64,000 nucleotides of DNA from Gambelia wislizenii (GCA_030847615.1 JAUMIR010000001.1:379856687-379920686), one strand, 5' to 3'; counted from the first letter of the stretch, positions 1-12,290 are shown. A program made the numbers and translations. Notes: a model not told the origin generated them from the letters alone.

Positions 1-772
1 GCATGCTTAAAAGTCTAAAAACAGCTAAATTAAACAACAAAATGTACACACAATGTCACAGCCGATCTATTGACAGCTTGGCCCAATAATAAAAAAGAAC
101 GCCTTATTTACAAAACATAATCATGAAAGCACAACTTTATCTGGTATTCATGGTCTTTTGTGTTCAATGGACTTCATTATGACACCATATTTGCCGCATC
201 TGAAAAAGTCCTATATGTACCCATGTCAACATTTTCAGTTTTCTTTTGTAATCAGTTTGGGCTACAAGAAATCTAGAGCTACAATTCCATGGCAGATGGC
301 CTTCTCCCCAGTCTTGGCATTGTGGAATCATAAGAAGCTTTGACACTGGTTCTGTATTAGTATAGTAGGATAATTTATAAACTAGACGGGGAAGCAAGCA
401 AGTGGAACCAGAACAAAAATATACACACAATAAAACAAATTGAAGCTTTGGGGAGAAATTTATGAGTTACATTTAACATTGGCCAATAGCCTACAGCATG
501 CTTACATAGTGTAAATCTACCTTCACATAGTTATACAGTACTTGCACTACACCATCCTTCTGCTGAATGCCATCATTCCACAATGGATTGTGCATCTGTC
601 AATGTGCCTGCTTATTGTCTCATTGTGCAATGGAGAACACATAGCTGCTGTTTCTGCAAGCCTAGTGAATAAAGTGGTACAATGAAGGGACTGATGAATA
701 ATTATGCACCAGTCAAAATGTGTGCCTCCATAGCTGTAATCCTGTTGCTTTAGTGCCAACTAAAATAGTCCT
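1..772. other. No recognised feature
   Basis: AT-rich sequence with only short chance reading frames and no protein family I recognise. One segment, 178-211, is similar in inverted orientation to 13,872-13,906, so part of this stretch is probably an unclassified dispersed repeat. Confidence 0.5.
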
Positions 773-999
773 AGGAGCCAGTGTGATGTAGTGGTTTGAG
801 CATTGGACAATGACTCTGAAGACCAGGGTTCTAATCCACATTCAGCCATGGAAATCCCCCCTGCATCACACTCTCTCAGATTCAGAGGAAGGCAAAGGCA
901 AATCCCCTCTGAATAAATCTTGCCAAGAAAACCCCATGAGGGCCACCATAAGTCAGAAATGACTTGAATGACTTGAAGGCACATAACAACAACAACAAG
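773..999 (+). mobile_element. Sauria-type SINE (tRNA head, BovB tail)
   Basis: The 5' part is tRNA-like, with a B-box match GGTTCTAATCC at 827-837 of the internal RNA polymerase III promoter. The middle has the typical SINE stretch around CAGAGGAAGGCAAAGGCAAA, and the 3' end is the BovB-like TGACTTGAAGGCACATAACA followed by an (AAC)n tail. SINEs of this type are noncoding and move with the enzymes of a partner RTE-BovB LINE, a fragment of which lies at 1,495-2,127. Nearly full length, slightly diverged; part of the tail motif is duplicated at 961-980. Confidence 0.88.
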
Positions 1000-1250
1000 A
1001 ATAGACCTACTGGATCAATTGTTGAATGCATAGGTTAATCCAATTGATTCAATGACTCTGCTGTAGTTGGGAGTAACAAAGGATTTAGGCTCCTGTGAAA
1101 TGGTTACACATGAAGAACTCTGCTCAGACAACAAAGAACTAAATATGTCCATTGCACAATGGCAAAATAATACGAAAAACAAATGCAGGTGAAGGGACTT
1201 GTACATGTGTATGCACCGACATGGTTCCCACCAATTTCATGTTGTTAAGG

Positions 1251-1488
1251 TTTGTTTTTGTTTTACTGTTATATGCCTTAAAGTCAACCCTGACTTATGA
1301 AGACTCTATGATGAGGTTTTTTTGGCATAATTTATTCAGAGGAAGTTTGCCGTTTCCTTCCACTAAGGCTGAGAGAGTAGGACTTGCCCAAGGCCACCCA
1401 GTGGGTTTCCATGGTTGAGCTAGCATTTGAACTCTTGTCTCCCAGAGTCCTAGCTTAAAACTCAAACCAATACACCATGCTGGTTCTT
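1251..1488 (-). mobile_element. Sauria-type SINE, reverse orientation
   Basis: Reading the minus strand, the element runs from a tRNA-like head near 1,488, through the region complementary to 1,329-1,420, to the BovB-like tail complementary to ATATGCCTTAAAGTCAACCC at 1,271-1,290. It is more diverged than the copy at 773-999 and carries an insertion of T residues near 1,318. Noncoding. Confidence 0.82.
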
Positions 1489-1494
1489 ATTAGA

Positions 1495-2127
1495 AGGTAA
1501 ATTGTGCATACTGTAATGAGATTACCCAAAGGTATGATGCAGTCATACCTTTGTGAAAGCTGGACAAGAAAGCTGATAGGAAGAAAATCAACTCACTTGA
1601 AATGCGATGCTGGAGAAGAGTTCAGCGGATACCATGGACTGCTCAAATGACAAATAAATGGGTCCTAGAGCAAATCAAACCTGAACCCCTCCCTAGAAGC
1701 CAAGGTAACTGAACTGAGACAGTCATGCTTTGGACATATCACAAGAAGACTCACTAGAAAAGACACTAATTGACAAGGCAGTAAGAAAAGAGGAAGACTG
1801 CATTACATAAGGAGCCCTGGTGGCTCAGTGGTTAAATGTCAGTACTGCAAGCTATAAGGTTATAAGTTGGATCCCAGAGGGCTTCAAGGTTGACTCAGCC
1901 TTCCATTCTTCTGTAGGTCAGTAAAATGTGTACCCAGCTTGTTGGGGGCAATTAGCTAAAAAACATTGTAAACCGCTCCGAGAGTGCTTTGGCACTGATA
2001 AGCAGTAAATAAATATCAATACTATTGCTATTACAGATGGGTTGACTCAATCAAGAAAGCCACATCCCTGAGTCTGCAAGACCTGTTGAGGATAGGGTGA
2101 CTCGGGGTCTCTCATTCATAGGATCAC
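1495..2127 (+). mobile_element. RTE-BovB LINE 3' fragment, split by a SINE
   Basis: The sequence follows the 3' end of BovB-type LINEs: the segment at about 1,560-1,800 encodes the decayed C-terminal part of the reverse transcriptase ORF, and it resumes at 2,036 with the usual GACTCAATCAAGAAAGCCAC segment, ending at the characteristic GGATCACCAT near 2,127. Many frame breaks make it a pseudogene. A tRNA-derived SINE at 1,808-2,029 interrupts it; joining the two flanks restores the normal BovB order, which shows that the SINE came later. Confidence 0.85.
1808..2029 (+). mobile_element. tRNA-derived SINE with LINE-like tail, nested in BovB
   Basis: The head GGTGGCTCAGTGGTTAAATG resembles a tRNA D-arm with an A box, followed by a diverged B-box region. 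The 3' part has a LINE-derived tail that includes TTGTAAACCGCTCCGAGAG and ends in TATCAATACTATTGCTATT. ATTACA flanks both sides (1,802-1,807 and 2,030-2,035) as a short target-site duplication. This is a different SINE family from the Sauria copies nearby because both head and tail differ. Confidence 0.8.
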
Positions 2128-3405
2128 CATATATATTGAATTTGCATAGCACTATGAAAAGGCAAGCACTGTTGAGTTAAGTAGGACTTACCCATAGGTA
2201 AGTGTGTAAAAACAAACAAACCCTGCAGCCTTTACTTATGATTGAAGAATATATGTTCCTGGTTTGCTTTCATGATAAACTACAGTAACATTTGAGAAGA
2301 AGGGGTCCCTATTAATTTAAAATGGCAAGGAAGAAGTCTGCCTTCATTCTTTATTCTGAGCTACTAATGTGTCATGGCACAAGCTCATAGGAAAAGGTCA
2401 GATGCCAAGTATCTCCATTATTCAGTTATTGTACAAGAAAGTACAGGAAAGACAGTTTCATTAAAAATGTAACTGGAGTTCTGTGATCCCAGATGATGTC
2501 AGAGTTAAGACCAAACCAGATATTACAGGGAACGGTGCCAACTTGGATTCCCCATTAACTTTGGAATCAGTTCTGTAAGTTCTTGTGGCTTCTGCTTGGA
2601 TGAGCCAAATGAGAATATCCCCCTTTCCCCACACACACAACGCAAGCACCAAACATGTCCCCAAATGAAGCTTCCGTTCACTGGAGAAGTGAACAACAAA
2701 TTATTTGTGTGCCTATGAATGATTTGTTCATTTTTACAGTGTGCAATAATTACTGATATGAGTATAGAAAGGGTGCATCCAGATTAATTACTTGTGATTA
2801 CTTCATTACATTAAGCTGAATCTTTCCTCAGGGGAGGGGAACCAAGGAGACACTAGTCAGTCACTGACTCAGTATCAGCTGCTTCTTTGCTAAGCCCTGA
2901 ATGTATTCCATAGTAAGTTGTTTGTCTTAGTGAGTCAGCATAGTGGGCTTTTTTTAAATTTTTCTCTCTCACAACAGAGCCAAGAAAATCTCCCACCACC
3001 TCCCCATGCCGTATGCTACTGAGATTGCAGTTAGTTGCCATCGCCTAAAAGATAACAGATTTAAATTTATGCTGGGAACCTTATACGGCCAGCAACACTT
3101 ATAATTCAGGCTGAACGTCAGAGAAAAATCCAGAGGAAAAAAATGCCAATAATAGATTCCTTGTGTTTGTACATTTTTAAATGACTAGCTGTACCATCCG
3201 TGGGTAACGGAGTGATATGCCAGACAGCAAAGTGTTTAATTTAATCAGTCACCAAGCTAAATCAGTACTGGTCTTACGCAGGTGAGTAGCCGCATTTGTA
3301 GAAAATGTCAAAGGCCGATTCCTGTCACACCACTCTTGCACAACACAACATCAACCCTGAAGAACAAGTGTTCTATCAGTACAATGGAGGACTGATCACT
3401 CCATT
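2128..3405. other. No recognised gene; a possible transposon end near 3,184
   Basis: Only short, unsupported reading frames. ACTAGCTGTACC at 3,183-3,194 resembles the reverse complement of a motif near 12,449-12,460 and could be the end of an old element. The rest is unclassified unique-looking DNA. Confidence 0.4.
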
Positions 3406-3433
3406 GCTATGCTATGCTATGCTATGCTATGCT
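3406..3433. repeat. (GCTAT)n microsatellite
   Basis: Five to six tandem copies of a GCTAT pentamer. Confidence 0.95.
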
Positions 3434-4298
3434 GGCATTCATTTCTCTCCCATATGCAGTTGAGCGACTAGGAATAGACAAACAACATCTTGGCTGGTGC
3501 AGTCGGCATATAGTGGGTTGGACCCAGACCAAATGAATTATGTTTAGGTCCCATTGAGATCAGTGTGAAAAGTTACTTGTGATTAACTTACGTCCCAATG
3601 ATTTCAATGGAAATTTAGTCCACAGCCTTATTCCCATTGACCTAGAAGTGAGCTCCATTGAAACCAATGGATTGAGATCCACTGTATGCTCTTCATCACA
3701 GTTTACTGCAGTTGTCACTCCAATGTTAAGGGAGGAAATGACCAACATCATGTCCAATTAATCTATGTGACTGTACTCTATATAAATTCATAGCATGCAT
3801 AATCTGTATTTCACTAAAATCAAGGCCAAATCATCTGTCCATATATTGCTTCTGTAATGTTGTTGAACTGAATTTATTTAATCCATAGCATAAGTTTAAA
3901 CAATTTGACAGGTTTATTAAGAAGAAACCCCATACCAGCAACAAGCTAAACTCTCTTTCTCTTTCACTCTATAGCAGATCTGTCTCTCACACATTCACAT
4001 ACAGAGAGAGTCTCAGACTGTCCAGTGAAGTTCCCTGAGCACAGCATCCATTTAACAAATAGCGATTCTGAAAGGAAAAATAGTACATATTTGGTATGCT
4101 GCTTTGTCAACCCATTGTTGTCAATTTGGGGCCCCCAGAAGATATTTACTTAAGCAAATGATGGATGTTTATGTGGATTTTACTCATTTACCTCTAAAGT
4201 AAAACCAATACCTGCAAACGTTTGTGTGCCCAGATAAATCAGCATAGTTGCTCTGTCTAGACCATGGGAGGGCAACTGCAGAGGGGACAGGCCATTCC
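3434..4298. other. Unclassified DNA with an old dispersed-repeat signature
   Basis: Between 3,520 and 3,680 there are several diverged repeats of the motif CCCATTGA...CAATGG on both strands. This pattern is seen in old palindromic dispersed repeats of reptiles, and a related motif set occurs at 33,470-33,700. No coding potential seen. Confidence 0.35.
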
Positions 4299-4299
4299 T

Positions 4300-4318
4300 A
4301 CACACACACACACACACC
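4300..4318. repeat. (CA)n microsatellite
   Basis: Perfect CA dinucleotide run. A T-run followed by a G-run lies nearby at about 4,398-4,417. Confidence 0.95.
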
Positions 4319-4631
4319 CTATTGGGCGGCACTGTCAAATTTTGACATTACTTCACTTCCAGCCCCAGCCCCCATCAGTTTGGATGATTTTCAGCTGTTT
4401 TTTTTGGGGGGGGGGGTGGAAGACTCTGGGGGATGTGTAAACCACCACATTTGCTCCTGGTTTTGGGTTAATTTGGCCAGTTTATGAGAAAAATATCACC
4501 TAAAAAAATCAATATGATTTTTAAATGGGTCTGGGGACCTTCAGAGCAGCTTCTGGAACCAAAATTTAGGTTCCCAAGGGCCGTAGTTGTCCTTTAGGCC
4601 ACACTTTGCCTAGCTTGGTCTAGGCCAAGAG

Positions 4632-4743
4632 TGAAGAACTTTTGATCCTTCTCCAGATGTTTTCACCTGAATCTCTTGGCATGGCCAATAGTACATTGCT
4701 GTGGAAACTATAATCCCAAACATCTGGATGACCAAAGATTCTT
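4632..4743. mobile_element. Short palindromic MITE, hAT-like
   Basis: CCAGATGTTT at 4,653-4,662 is the inverted complement of AAACATCTGG at 4,718-4,727, and weaker pairing extends outward (AGAACTTTTGATCC against CCAAAGATTCTT). The CCAGATGTTT...AAACATCTGG arrangement is common in short nonautonomous DNA transposons of sauropsids. No target duplication was identified and there is no coding capacity. Confidence 0.6.
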
Positions 4744-7230
4744 GGTAGACTATAGTCTAGACTATAAACTGGGGCAACAGCCATGCTCTCTTCTCCAGAA
4801 ATGGTTTGGTGAGAGGTCAGAATCACTAACAAAGATTATCACACTCTCTAACAGTGAACTCTGATGGTCAGTACTAAGAGAAAATGAAAATGGGTTCACT
4901 ATGAGGGACGTATCAAAACACTCAGTGAAACTCCAGGTTTGCAGGAGAATATTTAATTTATTTTTAGGGCAAAACTGCCCTATGAAGATTAAGCATTCTC
5001 TGTAGCCACAGAATGTTGAGTGTCAATTGGGAAAAAATATTCTAAAACTAGAAGTGGGACACAGAATGGAAAATCCTGGAGAACATGGTAGGCTGTAACC
5101 TTATTAAAAGTCAAAATATTCTTCAACATTTTTTGAAGGACCCACTTGTTCTGTACAACACCAAATCATAGTCATTACTTTTTATATTCCTGAGTCCACA
5201 TGTAACACTAGTTATCAGTGTGTCACTCCAACAGCAGTTCTGCAGACTGTAAGAATTAGAGATCATGGAGCAGCTTGGTAGATACATTTAGAAAAGAGGC
5301 ACCATGGTGCCAATACAAACACAGACCAACAAGGAGCCACCATTTGATGAAACAGTCCTCAAGTCCTTCCCTCTTCAACATGACCAAATGGGAGAATGAC
5401 TCTTGTAAGATTATTTCAGCTCACTTCCAAGTGAGCATGCCGAAGCCAGAGTGTACACAGATGTTCTTGTAAATACTGCTACAAGTACACACACAGTAAG
5501 TCAGGCATTGGCTGGCACTTCAGCTCCACAATTTTTGCACAAACAAACTGATTGTGACTTATGCTCATCATTTCTACTCCAGCGCAAGCCAAGTGGGTGG
5601 GTGGCAGTGTTCTACTGACTGACTGATGGCAGGCTTTCAGCTGCTGGAATTTTAAAAACCCGTTTTCTATTCTGGCAAAGCAGTTAGAGAGCTATTGCAA
5701 ATGATGTGCAATCCATCACCAGATCTCCCAAATCACCCTGGTACCTCCTGGAACTATTTCCACCTCAGCTTAATTTTAGACATCTCAGAACCTTATTGCC
5801 ACTAACTTCTTTGATGATATTTATTGCTCTTTGATTTTTTTTTATTATCCTTGTAACAGACCTAAACAGAGGCACCTATGAAAGGTGCCAAGATCCACAA
5901 GTATAGATTACAACCAAAGTATATCCTAAGCGGTTTGAAAAGTATTATGACTGGCTTGAATACATTGCCAGTAAGTAGAGCTTTAACTGATACAGTTGGG
6001 GTTCCCAATGTAAAACATACTAAGAGTTTATTTTAAAAAAAATGGGAGGGGAGTGTTTCTGAATAAGTGGTGTCTTCTTCATAGAGGTTCTGCTCCCAGG
6101 TATCATTAAGCAAGGCATCATTTCCAGCTACATTTCTTGATGTTAAACATTTTCACTTGGGAATAAGAGATTCATTTGGTTATAGAAAGTGTGTGTGCGC
6201 GCGTGCAATAATAAAATGAGCCTCTATAACCACATATATGCTTGGCTGAGTGCTCCTGCTTATAAGAGTAAGAAAGAAAGGATGCTGTGATGACCACCAG
6301 CAAGTTCAGTGTCCATGCAAGTCCAGGGGCTGATGCTGGTCTGTTTACCACTGTCCTATCACCTACCACCATCTGGGTGGTCATTTGGACTGCTGTAGGC
6401 TTTGGGGCCCTGCACTTTGAACCTAGCTGTAAAATTCTCTGTACATTGTCTGGTCTCTGATGCTGGATATATAACTGAAACAACTACACTCAGTCTCTTC
6501 AATTTTGAAAAAAGGCAAGAAATGATATTCTGTACATGCTCATCTATAGCTAAGGACCAGTTCAAATGTGCAAATCCATGACTTGCAGGTAGTAACATCA
6601 AGTGATTACTTACATATATGAATGAGCTGTCAGTGGTTAATTAAAACCATTTTAATGTTTTAATTCTAAGGTTTAAGTGTATTTTTCTAAGCTACCTTGT
6701 GTCTCAGATCTGAGGAGGAGAGCAGAGAGATAATTATTACATATAGCAATAACTGGCACAGGAAGTAGTGCCAGTGGACTAGCATGTGCCAACAGTCAAA
6801 GGAACTGTGTGCTGTACTGATTATTACAAAACAAAATATTCATAGAGAGCATGATACCCATTTCAAGTAGAAATCTATACATTAATAAGAAACCTATTCT
6901 TCAAGTGTGGGTCTTTATGTAATCAAAATGTCACCACCCACGCACCAGAGGGAGGTATCGGTAGATCAAGGGAAAATAACACCACACTGATGAGATCTGA
7001 GCATGGCCCAAAAGACTGGGTGATTCTTGGAGAGGAAAGGTGAAAAATGGATCTGAAGCAAGAGAGAGAAAGGGAGGTAGTGCCCTGGAAAGGGAAGTGC
7101 CTCACTGCAACATTTTGTTATAGATCCCTTTTGTCTTAGCATACAGTAATTGTTTCTGATCCAGGCTCTAGTTCTGAAGATTTTCTCATACCTTCTTTTT
7201 CCTGGTTCAATCATTTCTCTCCTTCACCCC
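4744..7230. other. No recognised feature
   Basis: About 2.5 kb of AT-rich DNA without recognisable repeat families or protein motifs. The longest reading frame (6,172-6,483, minus strand, 103 codons) resembles nothing I know. Confidence 0.45.
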
Positions 7231-7268
<38 letters not shown>

Positions 7269-7317
7269 TTCCTTCCTTCCTTCCTTCCTTCCTTTCTTCC
7301 TTTCTTCCTTTCTTTTC
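7231..7317. repeat. (CTTT)n/(CCTT)n polypyrimidine tract
   Basis: A run of TTTC units changes to TTCC units near 7,265, then to mixed units. The reading frame across it is low complexity and not a gene. Confidence 0.95.
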
Positions 7318-8576
7318 TGTGAATTGTACTTGTACATAAGATAATTGGAAGTTTACTGGCCCCTCATTTGAAGCCATTTCTGTTCTGCCAAATGCTCTTG
7401 TTTTTATCAGGATTGTGTGGCATATGAACTAAGCATTTGGTACTTCTTTTCACCTCTGTGGCTATGAGCTTCTTTCTATTGAATTCCAATCTGGAAAACT
7501 CTTAGTTCATATTTGGTATAATTAGGTCACTTTGCACTTTTCCTGAACGGTTGTTGTGGAAATATTGATTCCAGAAATATACAAGATTTTGCACTCATAT
7601 AGGAGAATCTGATGCATGTGTGTGTGGCCTAGCCTGGCCTTCCATAATGTCTATGTACACATCTGCTACTGATATCATTTAGGCCTGATTTAAATTATTC
7701 CCATTTGCAGAGAGAATGGCACTGCTTCATGTAAAATGCCAAGTTGGAGTGGGGTGGCAGTGAAAGGAAGTTCCCAGGTTTGAACACCTTTCTTTCCCTG
7801 GCAAGTCAATAGCAACAGTGGTCAGAGTCTAATGGTGCTACCAGGAAATTGTCCATGGAGCTCTGTTATCAGGAAGTGAAAATGAAACATTTCAAGAAGC
7901 TCTCTGAACAGCTGTCGTTCTGTTTCTCAAAATAAAAGATCGAAATTGATGACATAGATGCAAAAGGACATTGTCACAAGGCCTTATGTCTTCTGCGTCA
8001 AAAGCAAATGTCTTGGCTTAGTGTAGCAGCAGCAGGAGACCATTATCCTGTATCAACATTCAGCTCTATTCATGTTCTGTCTAAATTAACTATGCTGCTA
8101 GAATGTTCAGAGCAACCAAAATGGGCAGAGGCCCATGAGCCAAATACGCACTTCAGAAAGCAGTTGCTGAAAAGTACAAGGGGGACAATATAATCAGTAT
8201 TAGGACCTCATTCTTAAATATATAAGCATCCTTTATAATCATGTGCTTATCCTTTACATTGCATTTCAGAGTGCTCAAAGCATGGAACAGAGACTGAAGC
8301 TGCCTGCAGACCACCTTTGATCCACAAGCCAGAGTCCTGTAACATAGAGTCTCAGAACAGTCCTTACAACCAGGTAAAATATGACTATTCTTGTATTGCA
8401 AATAGGAAGCTAAGGCCACCAAATGGCACTAGTGGATTTGCACTCCAGATTGTCCAGTTCATCCCTAGGTAGGGGGTAGGGAAAGTGAGGCCATGTGCAA
8501 CCCCCAGACTACACTTTTGTGCTCCCCCAAACCCCTCTCCATTTGGGGGTCAGAGTGTGTTGAAGTTTTGTCACAT
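7318..8576. other. No recognised feature
   Basis: Unclassified DNA. Short frames on both strands have no recognisable motif. Confidence 0.45.
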
Positions 8577-8862
8577 ACCCTCCAATGATCCTGATTTGGC
8601 AGGAACAGATCAGACTAATCCTCTGTTATGCCACTTTTTCAACAACTGTTTTTAAAATGTCCCCATTTAAAATGCCTCCTCCCACCTTCTCCCTTTGTCC
8701 TCAGCTTACTTCAATTGCTGCAAAATGAGTTCAAAGTCCAAAAGTGGTTTGTACTCAATTAAGTTAGCAGGGAAGAGAGGATAGAAGAGGGTATAATCTT
8801 CTCTTTCCCAGTAGGCTCAGGAAAAAGCAAACTGCTGCAGCCTCTCCTAGCTTGTATGTTCT
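8577..8862 (+). repeat. Unclassified dispersed repeat, copy 1
   Basis: Clearly similar, in the same orientation, to 27,103-27,366: shared blocks include GATTTGGCAGG against AATTTGGCAGG, TTGTCCT..GCTTACTTCA, TGAGT..AAA.C.CAAAAGT and GCCTCTCCTAGC. No terminal inverted repeat or tail was seen. Class unknown. Confidence 0.7.
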
Positions 8863-9083
8863 CCCTCATTCATAACCTTTGCCATCTTGACCTCACTCTG
8901 GTGTTGACTGTCTATGCGCCCTGGTTTTCACCTATGAAATGGTGGAGGGTGTGCTGTCAGAATACTGGTACAATGTATTTCTGGTAATCAGCCTTAAAGG
9001 GAAGCAGGCCACTGTGCTGTACAGGAGCTGAAGTTTTCAAACCTTGATGAATCCCATAGAGTGGGAGAAACAATTATTTTTCC
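8863..9083. other. No recognised feature
   Basis: Short stretch with no repeat or coding signature seen. Confidence 0.4.
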
Positions 9084-9195
9084 CCTCCCAGATGTTGAAG
9101 AACTATTGCACCAGTATCTCTACTATTGACCATGCTGTTAGAGGTTGATGGGAACTGAAGCCCACCAGCATCTGCAGGGCCACATATTTCCCAGA
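9084..9195. mobile_element. Possible diverged palindromic MITE
   Basis: CCCAGATGTTG near 9,088 and CAGCATCTGCAGGG near 9,167 form weak inverted ends like those of the element at 4,632-4,743, with an ACTGAAGCCCACCAGC segment resembling the usual right arm. Old and uncertain. Confidence 0.35.
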
Positions 9196-9454
9196 CCTAC
9201 CATAAAGACATTGTTGAAGTACATCAGCATTTTGAGAATACAAAGGCTCAGATGAGTACTTGATTGCTGTCAGGTCTAAAGCTGCAATGAAAAGTTGTTC
9301 ATTGTTCTTGTTCTGCCCAAGGTTGCTGTGAGAGAAGTGAGTGTGCTACCCAGTGTGCAAATTTTAAAAAGAGAGCCAAACTCACTCTAAACTTGCTATG
9401 AATGACCTTAAGAAATTCATGTTTATCCCACATATAGATTCTTATAATATAATA

Positions 9455-9684
9455 CAGTTGTCCCTTCATATTCACTGGGGTTTTGTTCCAGGATCCCCCA
9501 TGGATACCAAAATCCATGAATACTCAAGTCCCATTATGTGCAATGGCATAGCAAAATGGTGTCCCTTATATAAGATAGCAAAATCAAGGTTTGCTTCTTA
9601 GATTTTTATTTTTTTAAGAATATTTTCAAGCTGTGAATACTTTAATCCATGAATACCAAATCCATGGATATGGAGGGACAACTG
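9455..9684. mobile_element. Tigger/pogo-like MITE (TcMar)
   Basis: The ends CAGTTGTCCCT and GGGACAACTG are inverted repeats, and the element is flanked by TA on both sides (9,453-9,454 and 9,685-9,686), the target duplication of Tc1/mariner transposons. The interior has the phrases ATGGATACCAAAATCCATGA and CAAGGTTTGC shared with the copy at 17,399-17,633. Noncoding; it would need a transposase in trans. Confidence 0.85.
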
Positions 9685-9686
9685 TA

Positions 9687-10374
9687 ATATTTAGGATAAT
9701 ATTTACGTGTGTATTTGTACATACATGAATATATAAAGTCTCCCTTTAGCCAAATAGTCTCTAGAGAAGGTGAAAACAAAAACAAAAATCAAATCAATAT
9801 AAAATCACAAATGATATCATAAAGACCAGTATGAAAATAGGGAAGTCCAGTTTTCAATTCCAAATTTTAAAAATTCAAGAATGAGACATTGAAACTTGAC
9901 ACTTGTTCTGAAAAAAAAAAAAGACTCGAATTTGTTCAGAAAGAAAGAAAGTGAAAGAAGTTAGATATATTGTCTTCTGGAAAGGGAGCACAGCCAGAGT
10001 TGTCTAATGTTGTTGGGTTTTGTTTTTTTAAAGTTGCATTTGGATTTGAACTACAGGACAGAATCAAGCAGCCCTGAGGAACTCTGTTGGGTTTCATTTT
10101 GGACCCTTTAATTCCACATATCTCCATAGTAGTCAATGTGGATGAGCAGGGCTTGAACCTCCACTCTAAATTATTTTGTGATTTTTTTAAAAACATGGTA
10201 TAGATTTAATGGCAAGTATGAAATCATATTTTAAAGCAATAAGTGCCTTTTCCAACTGCTTGTCTTTCATTCCTCCCTAGCCCAGGCATGAGTCATTGAA
10301 CTGCAGATGCTGTTATTAATACATTGCCCGACTGCAGCACCTCCAGATGAAGATCTTAATGCTCTCAAAGCTCC
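9687..10374. other. No recognised feature
   Basis: AT-rich DNA with A-rich patches near 9,775 and 9,911. Nothing recognisable. Confidence 0.4.
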
Positions 10375-10460
10375 ATGGCAAAAACTCCTGTGAGGCAGGT
10401 ACCATTGTTCCCAATTCACAATAAGGGAAACCAGAGAATAAACATTATTTACTTGCACAT
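10375..10460 (-). mobile_element. MIR-like ancient SINE fragment
   Basis: The block around CCTGTGAGGCAGGTACCATTGTTCCCAATTC...GGGAAACC...GAGAATAA resembles the reverse complement of the core of MIR-type ancient amniote SINEs. Short and diverged, with no tail seen. Confidence 0.4.
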
Positions 10461-11454
10461 AACATAAAAACCTAGAATAGCTCCAAGGTCTGAAGGACAA
10501 GCATTGCCTGAATCAGGCCAGTAATAGCCTGTTTCCTTGGCTCAGTACTGTCGACCCTGACTGGCAGCTCATCTCAAGCCTTCTCTCTTTATGGCATTTC
10601 ACTCAACAGTCTTCCTGAGAGGCCATTCAAAAGGTATTATGAACTAGTTAAAAGTTACTCTGCCTTAAGGAACTACAGTTTCTCTATAGGGAGGGTCAGT
10701 TCTACTGTGAGGCATAATGAGATGGCCACCTGCAGTGCAAACCATTGTTTAATTTATTATGATTTTATTTAATTTTTTATGGCCAGGAAGAAGGAGAGGC
10801 ACTTGAGGGTTTCTTGGCATCTGGTGCCAAAATGACCCAACTGGTTTAGGGTTCAGTGTGTGTCTTGACGGGGAGTACCATTTGCTGCTATGCCTCAGGC
10901 AGCAAGGTGCCTTGATTTGGCCGTGTTGCTGAAGTTTCTGCCTGTGAGCTATTTACCCTTTAATCCACTGTGCCCTCATGGGGAGGCATTTAAGTTAATC
11001 GGCTGGTTCTAGTTGAGAAGGAGTTGAGAAGAAGCACTTAAATACCTGAAATATATATGGCCTTATAACTGGAGAATGGCAATGGCGGGGGGGGGGGGAT
11101 CCTGTGGTCTTTTTTAAAAAAGAAGATGGGCAACAGTGCTACACACAGAGGTTTTTACTTCACTAACAGCCATTTATTAAAATCTCCTGGAACACAGTGC
11201 AACATTTAATTTTAATGAGACATTATTACTTCAATGAAATAGACCCACACAATTGTCCTGGCCTATGAGAAAGTTAGGCAACCCACAACTCCCTACTACT
11301 AGTTTCTGCCCCAGCACTGAGGGCTCTTGGCTTGCTGCTATAGAGGCAGCATAAAATATCCTTCCTCTCCACAGGATACTTGCCATGCACATTAGGAGCT
11401 TCATAATGCTGTTCAGAACACTTAGGCTCAAGGGATATAAAAGTACCAATTTAT
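10461..11454. other. No recognised feature
   Basis: Unclassified DNA with a G-run at about 11,088-11,098. No gene seen. Confidence 0.4.
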
Positions 11455-11935
11455 TCTGTTTGGTTAGATCTCACCAGGACTACTGTGCCCAGTTCTCTGG
11501 AACATGTCCAGAGGAGGTGACCAAGACAGCAAAGGGTCTGGGAACTAATCCCTGGGAGGAATGATTGAGGGAACTGGGCATGCTTAGCTTGAAGAACAGA
11601 AAACCAAGAGGGGATTATGATAGTCACTTTTAAATATCTAAAGAGCTGTCACGTGGAAGATGGAAGAAGCTTGTTTTCTAATGCTCCGGAGGAGAGGACA
11701 TGAACCAATGGATTAAAATTACAAGAAAGGAAATGACTAACATTAGAAAGAACTTTCCGGTGGGAAGAGATTGTTAACAGTAGAAGAGATGGTGAACCAT
11801 TCTTCATGGAGAGATTTTAAGTAGAGTTTGGCTGTCCCCCTTTCAATGGTGCTTTAGCTGTTGATTCCTGCACTGACAGGTTGAGCTAGATGACCCTTGG
11901 AATGAAAAGTAAGTTCTGCAATATATATAAACTCT
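11455..11935 (+). mobile_element. CR1 LINE 3' fragment, decayed
   Basis: Nucleotide-level similarity to the end of the CR1 ORF2 at 19,290-19,900: it contains AGATCTCACCAGGACTACTG, GTCCAGAGGAGG.GACCAAGA, AGCTGTCACGTGGAAGATGG, and the 3' UTR phrase TTGAGCTAGATGACCCTTGG. Many indels and stops mean it is an inactive, 5'-truncated copy. CR1 is the commonest LINE clade in sauropsid genomes. Confidence 0.85.
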
Positions 11936-12150
11936 TGGTTATGTACAATAGGCGTGAGTATGTTTTCAATTCTTGGGCATGTTTCCTCTCCCAGTATGCT
12001 GATTAGCTGCTCAGGAAACACACCCAACCAATCACCACCCACATGCAAATTCCCTCTCCACCTCACAATCCACTCCTGCCACTCAATCTGCATCCACACA
12101 CCCAGCCTTACATGGGGCCCACCCTCCTTCAGCCACTCACCAGTGGGACC

Positions 12151-12290
12151 CAGGCAGTCAACTAATGGCAGTGGTGGTGGGATGCCACTGCTGCTGCTAC
12201 AATGGGAGCCAGACAGTCAACTAGTGGAAGCATTGGCAGTGTGGTGCCACTGTTGCCAGAGGCAGGACCTAGGAAGTCAACTGGCAGCAT
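12151..12290. repeat. Degenerate 59-60 bp tandem repeat
   Basis: Three successive units begin with CAGGCAGTCAACT (12,151), CAGACAGTCAACT (12,210) and TAGGAAGTCAACT (12,270); each contains a GGCAG...TGCCACTG segment, with the third unit incomplete. It lies in an open frame (11,954-12,385, plus strand) whose composition probably just reflects this repeat. Confidence 0.7.

Noticed and set aside
7150..7344. Open frame rich in Phe/Leu/Ser, membrane-like
   Set aside because: Translation of a CTTT/CCTT microsatellite.
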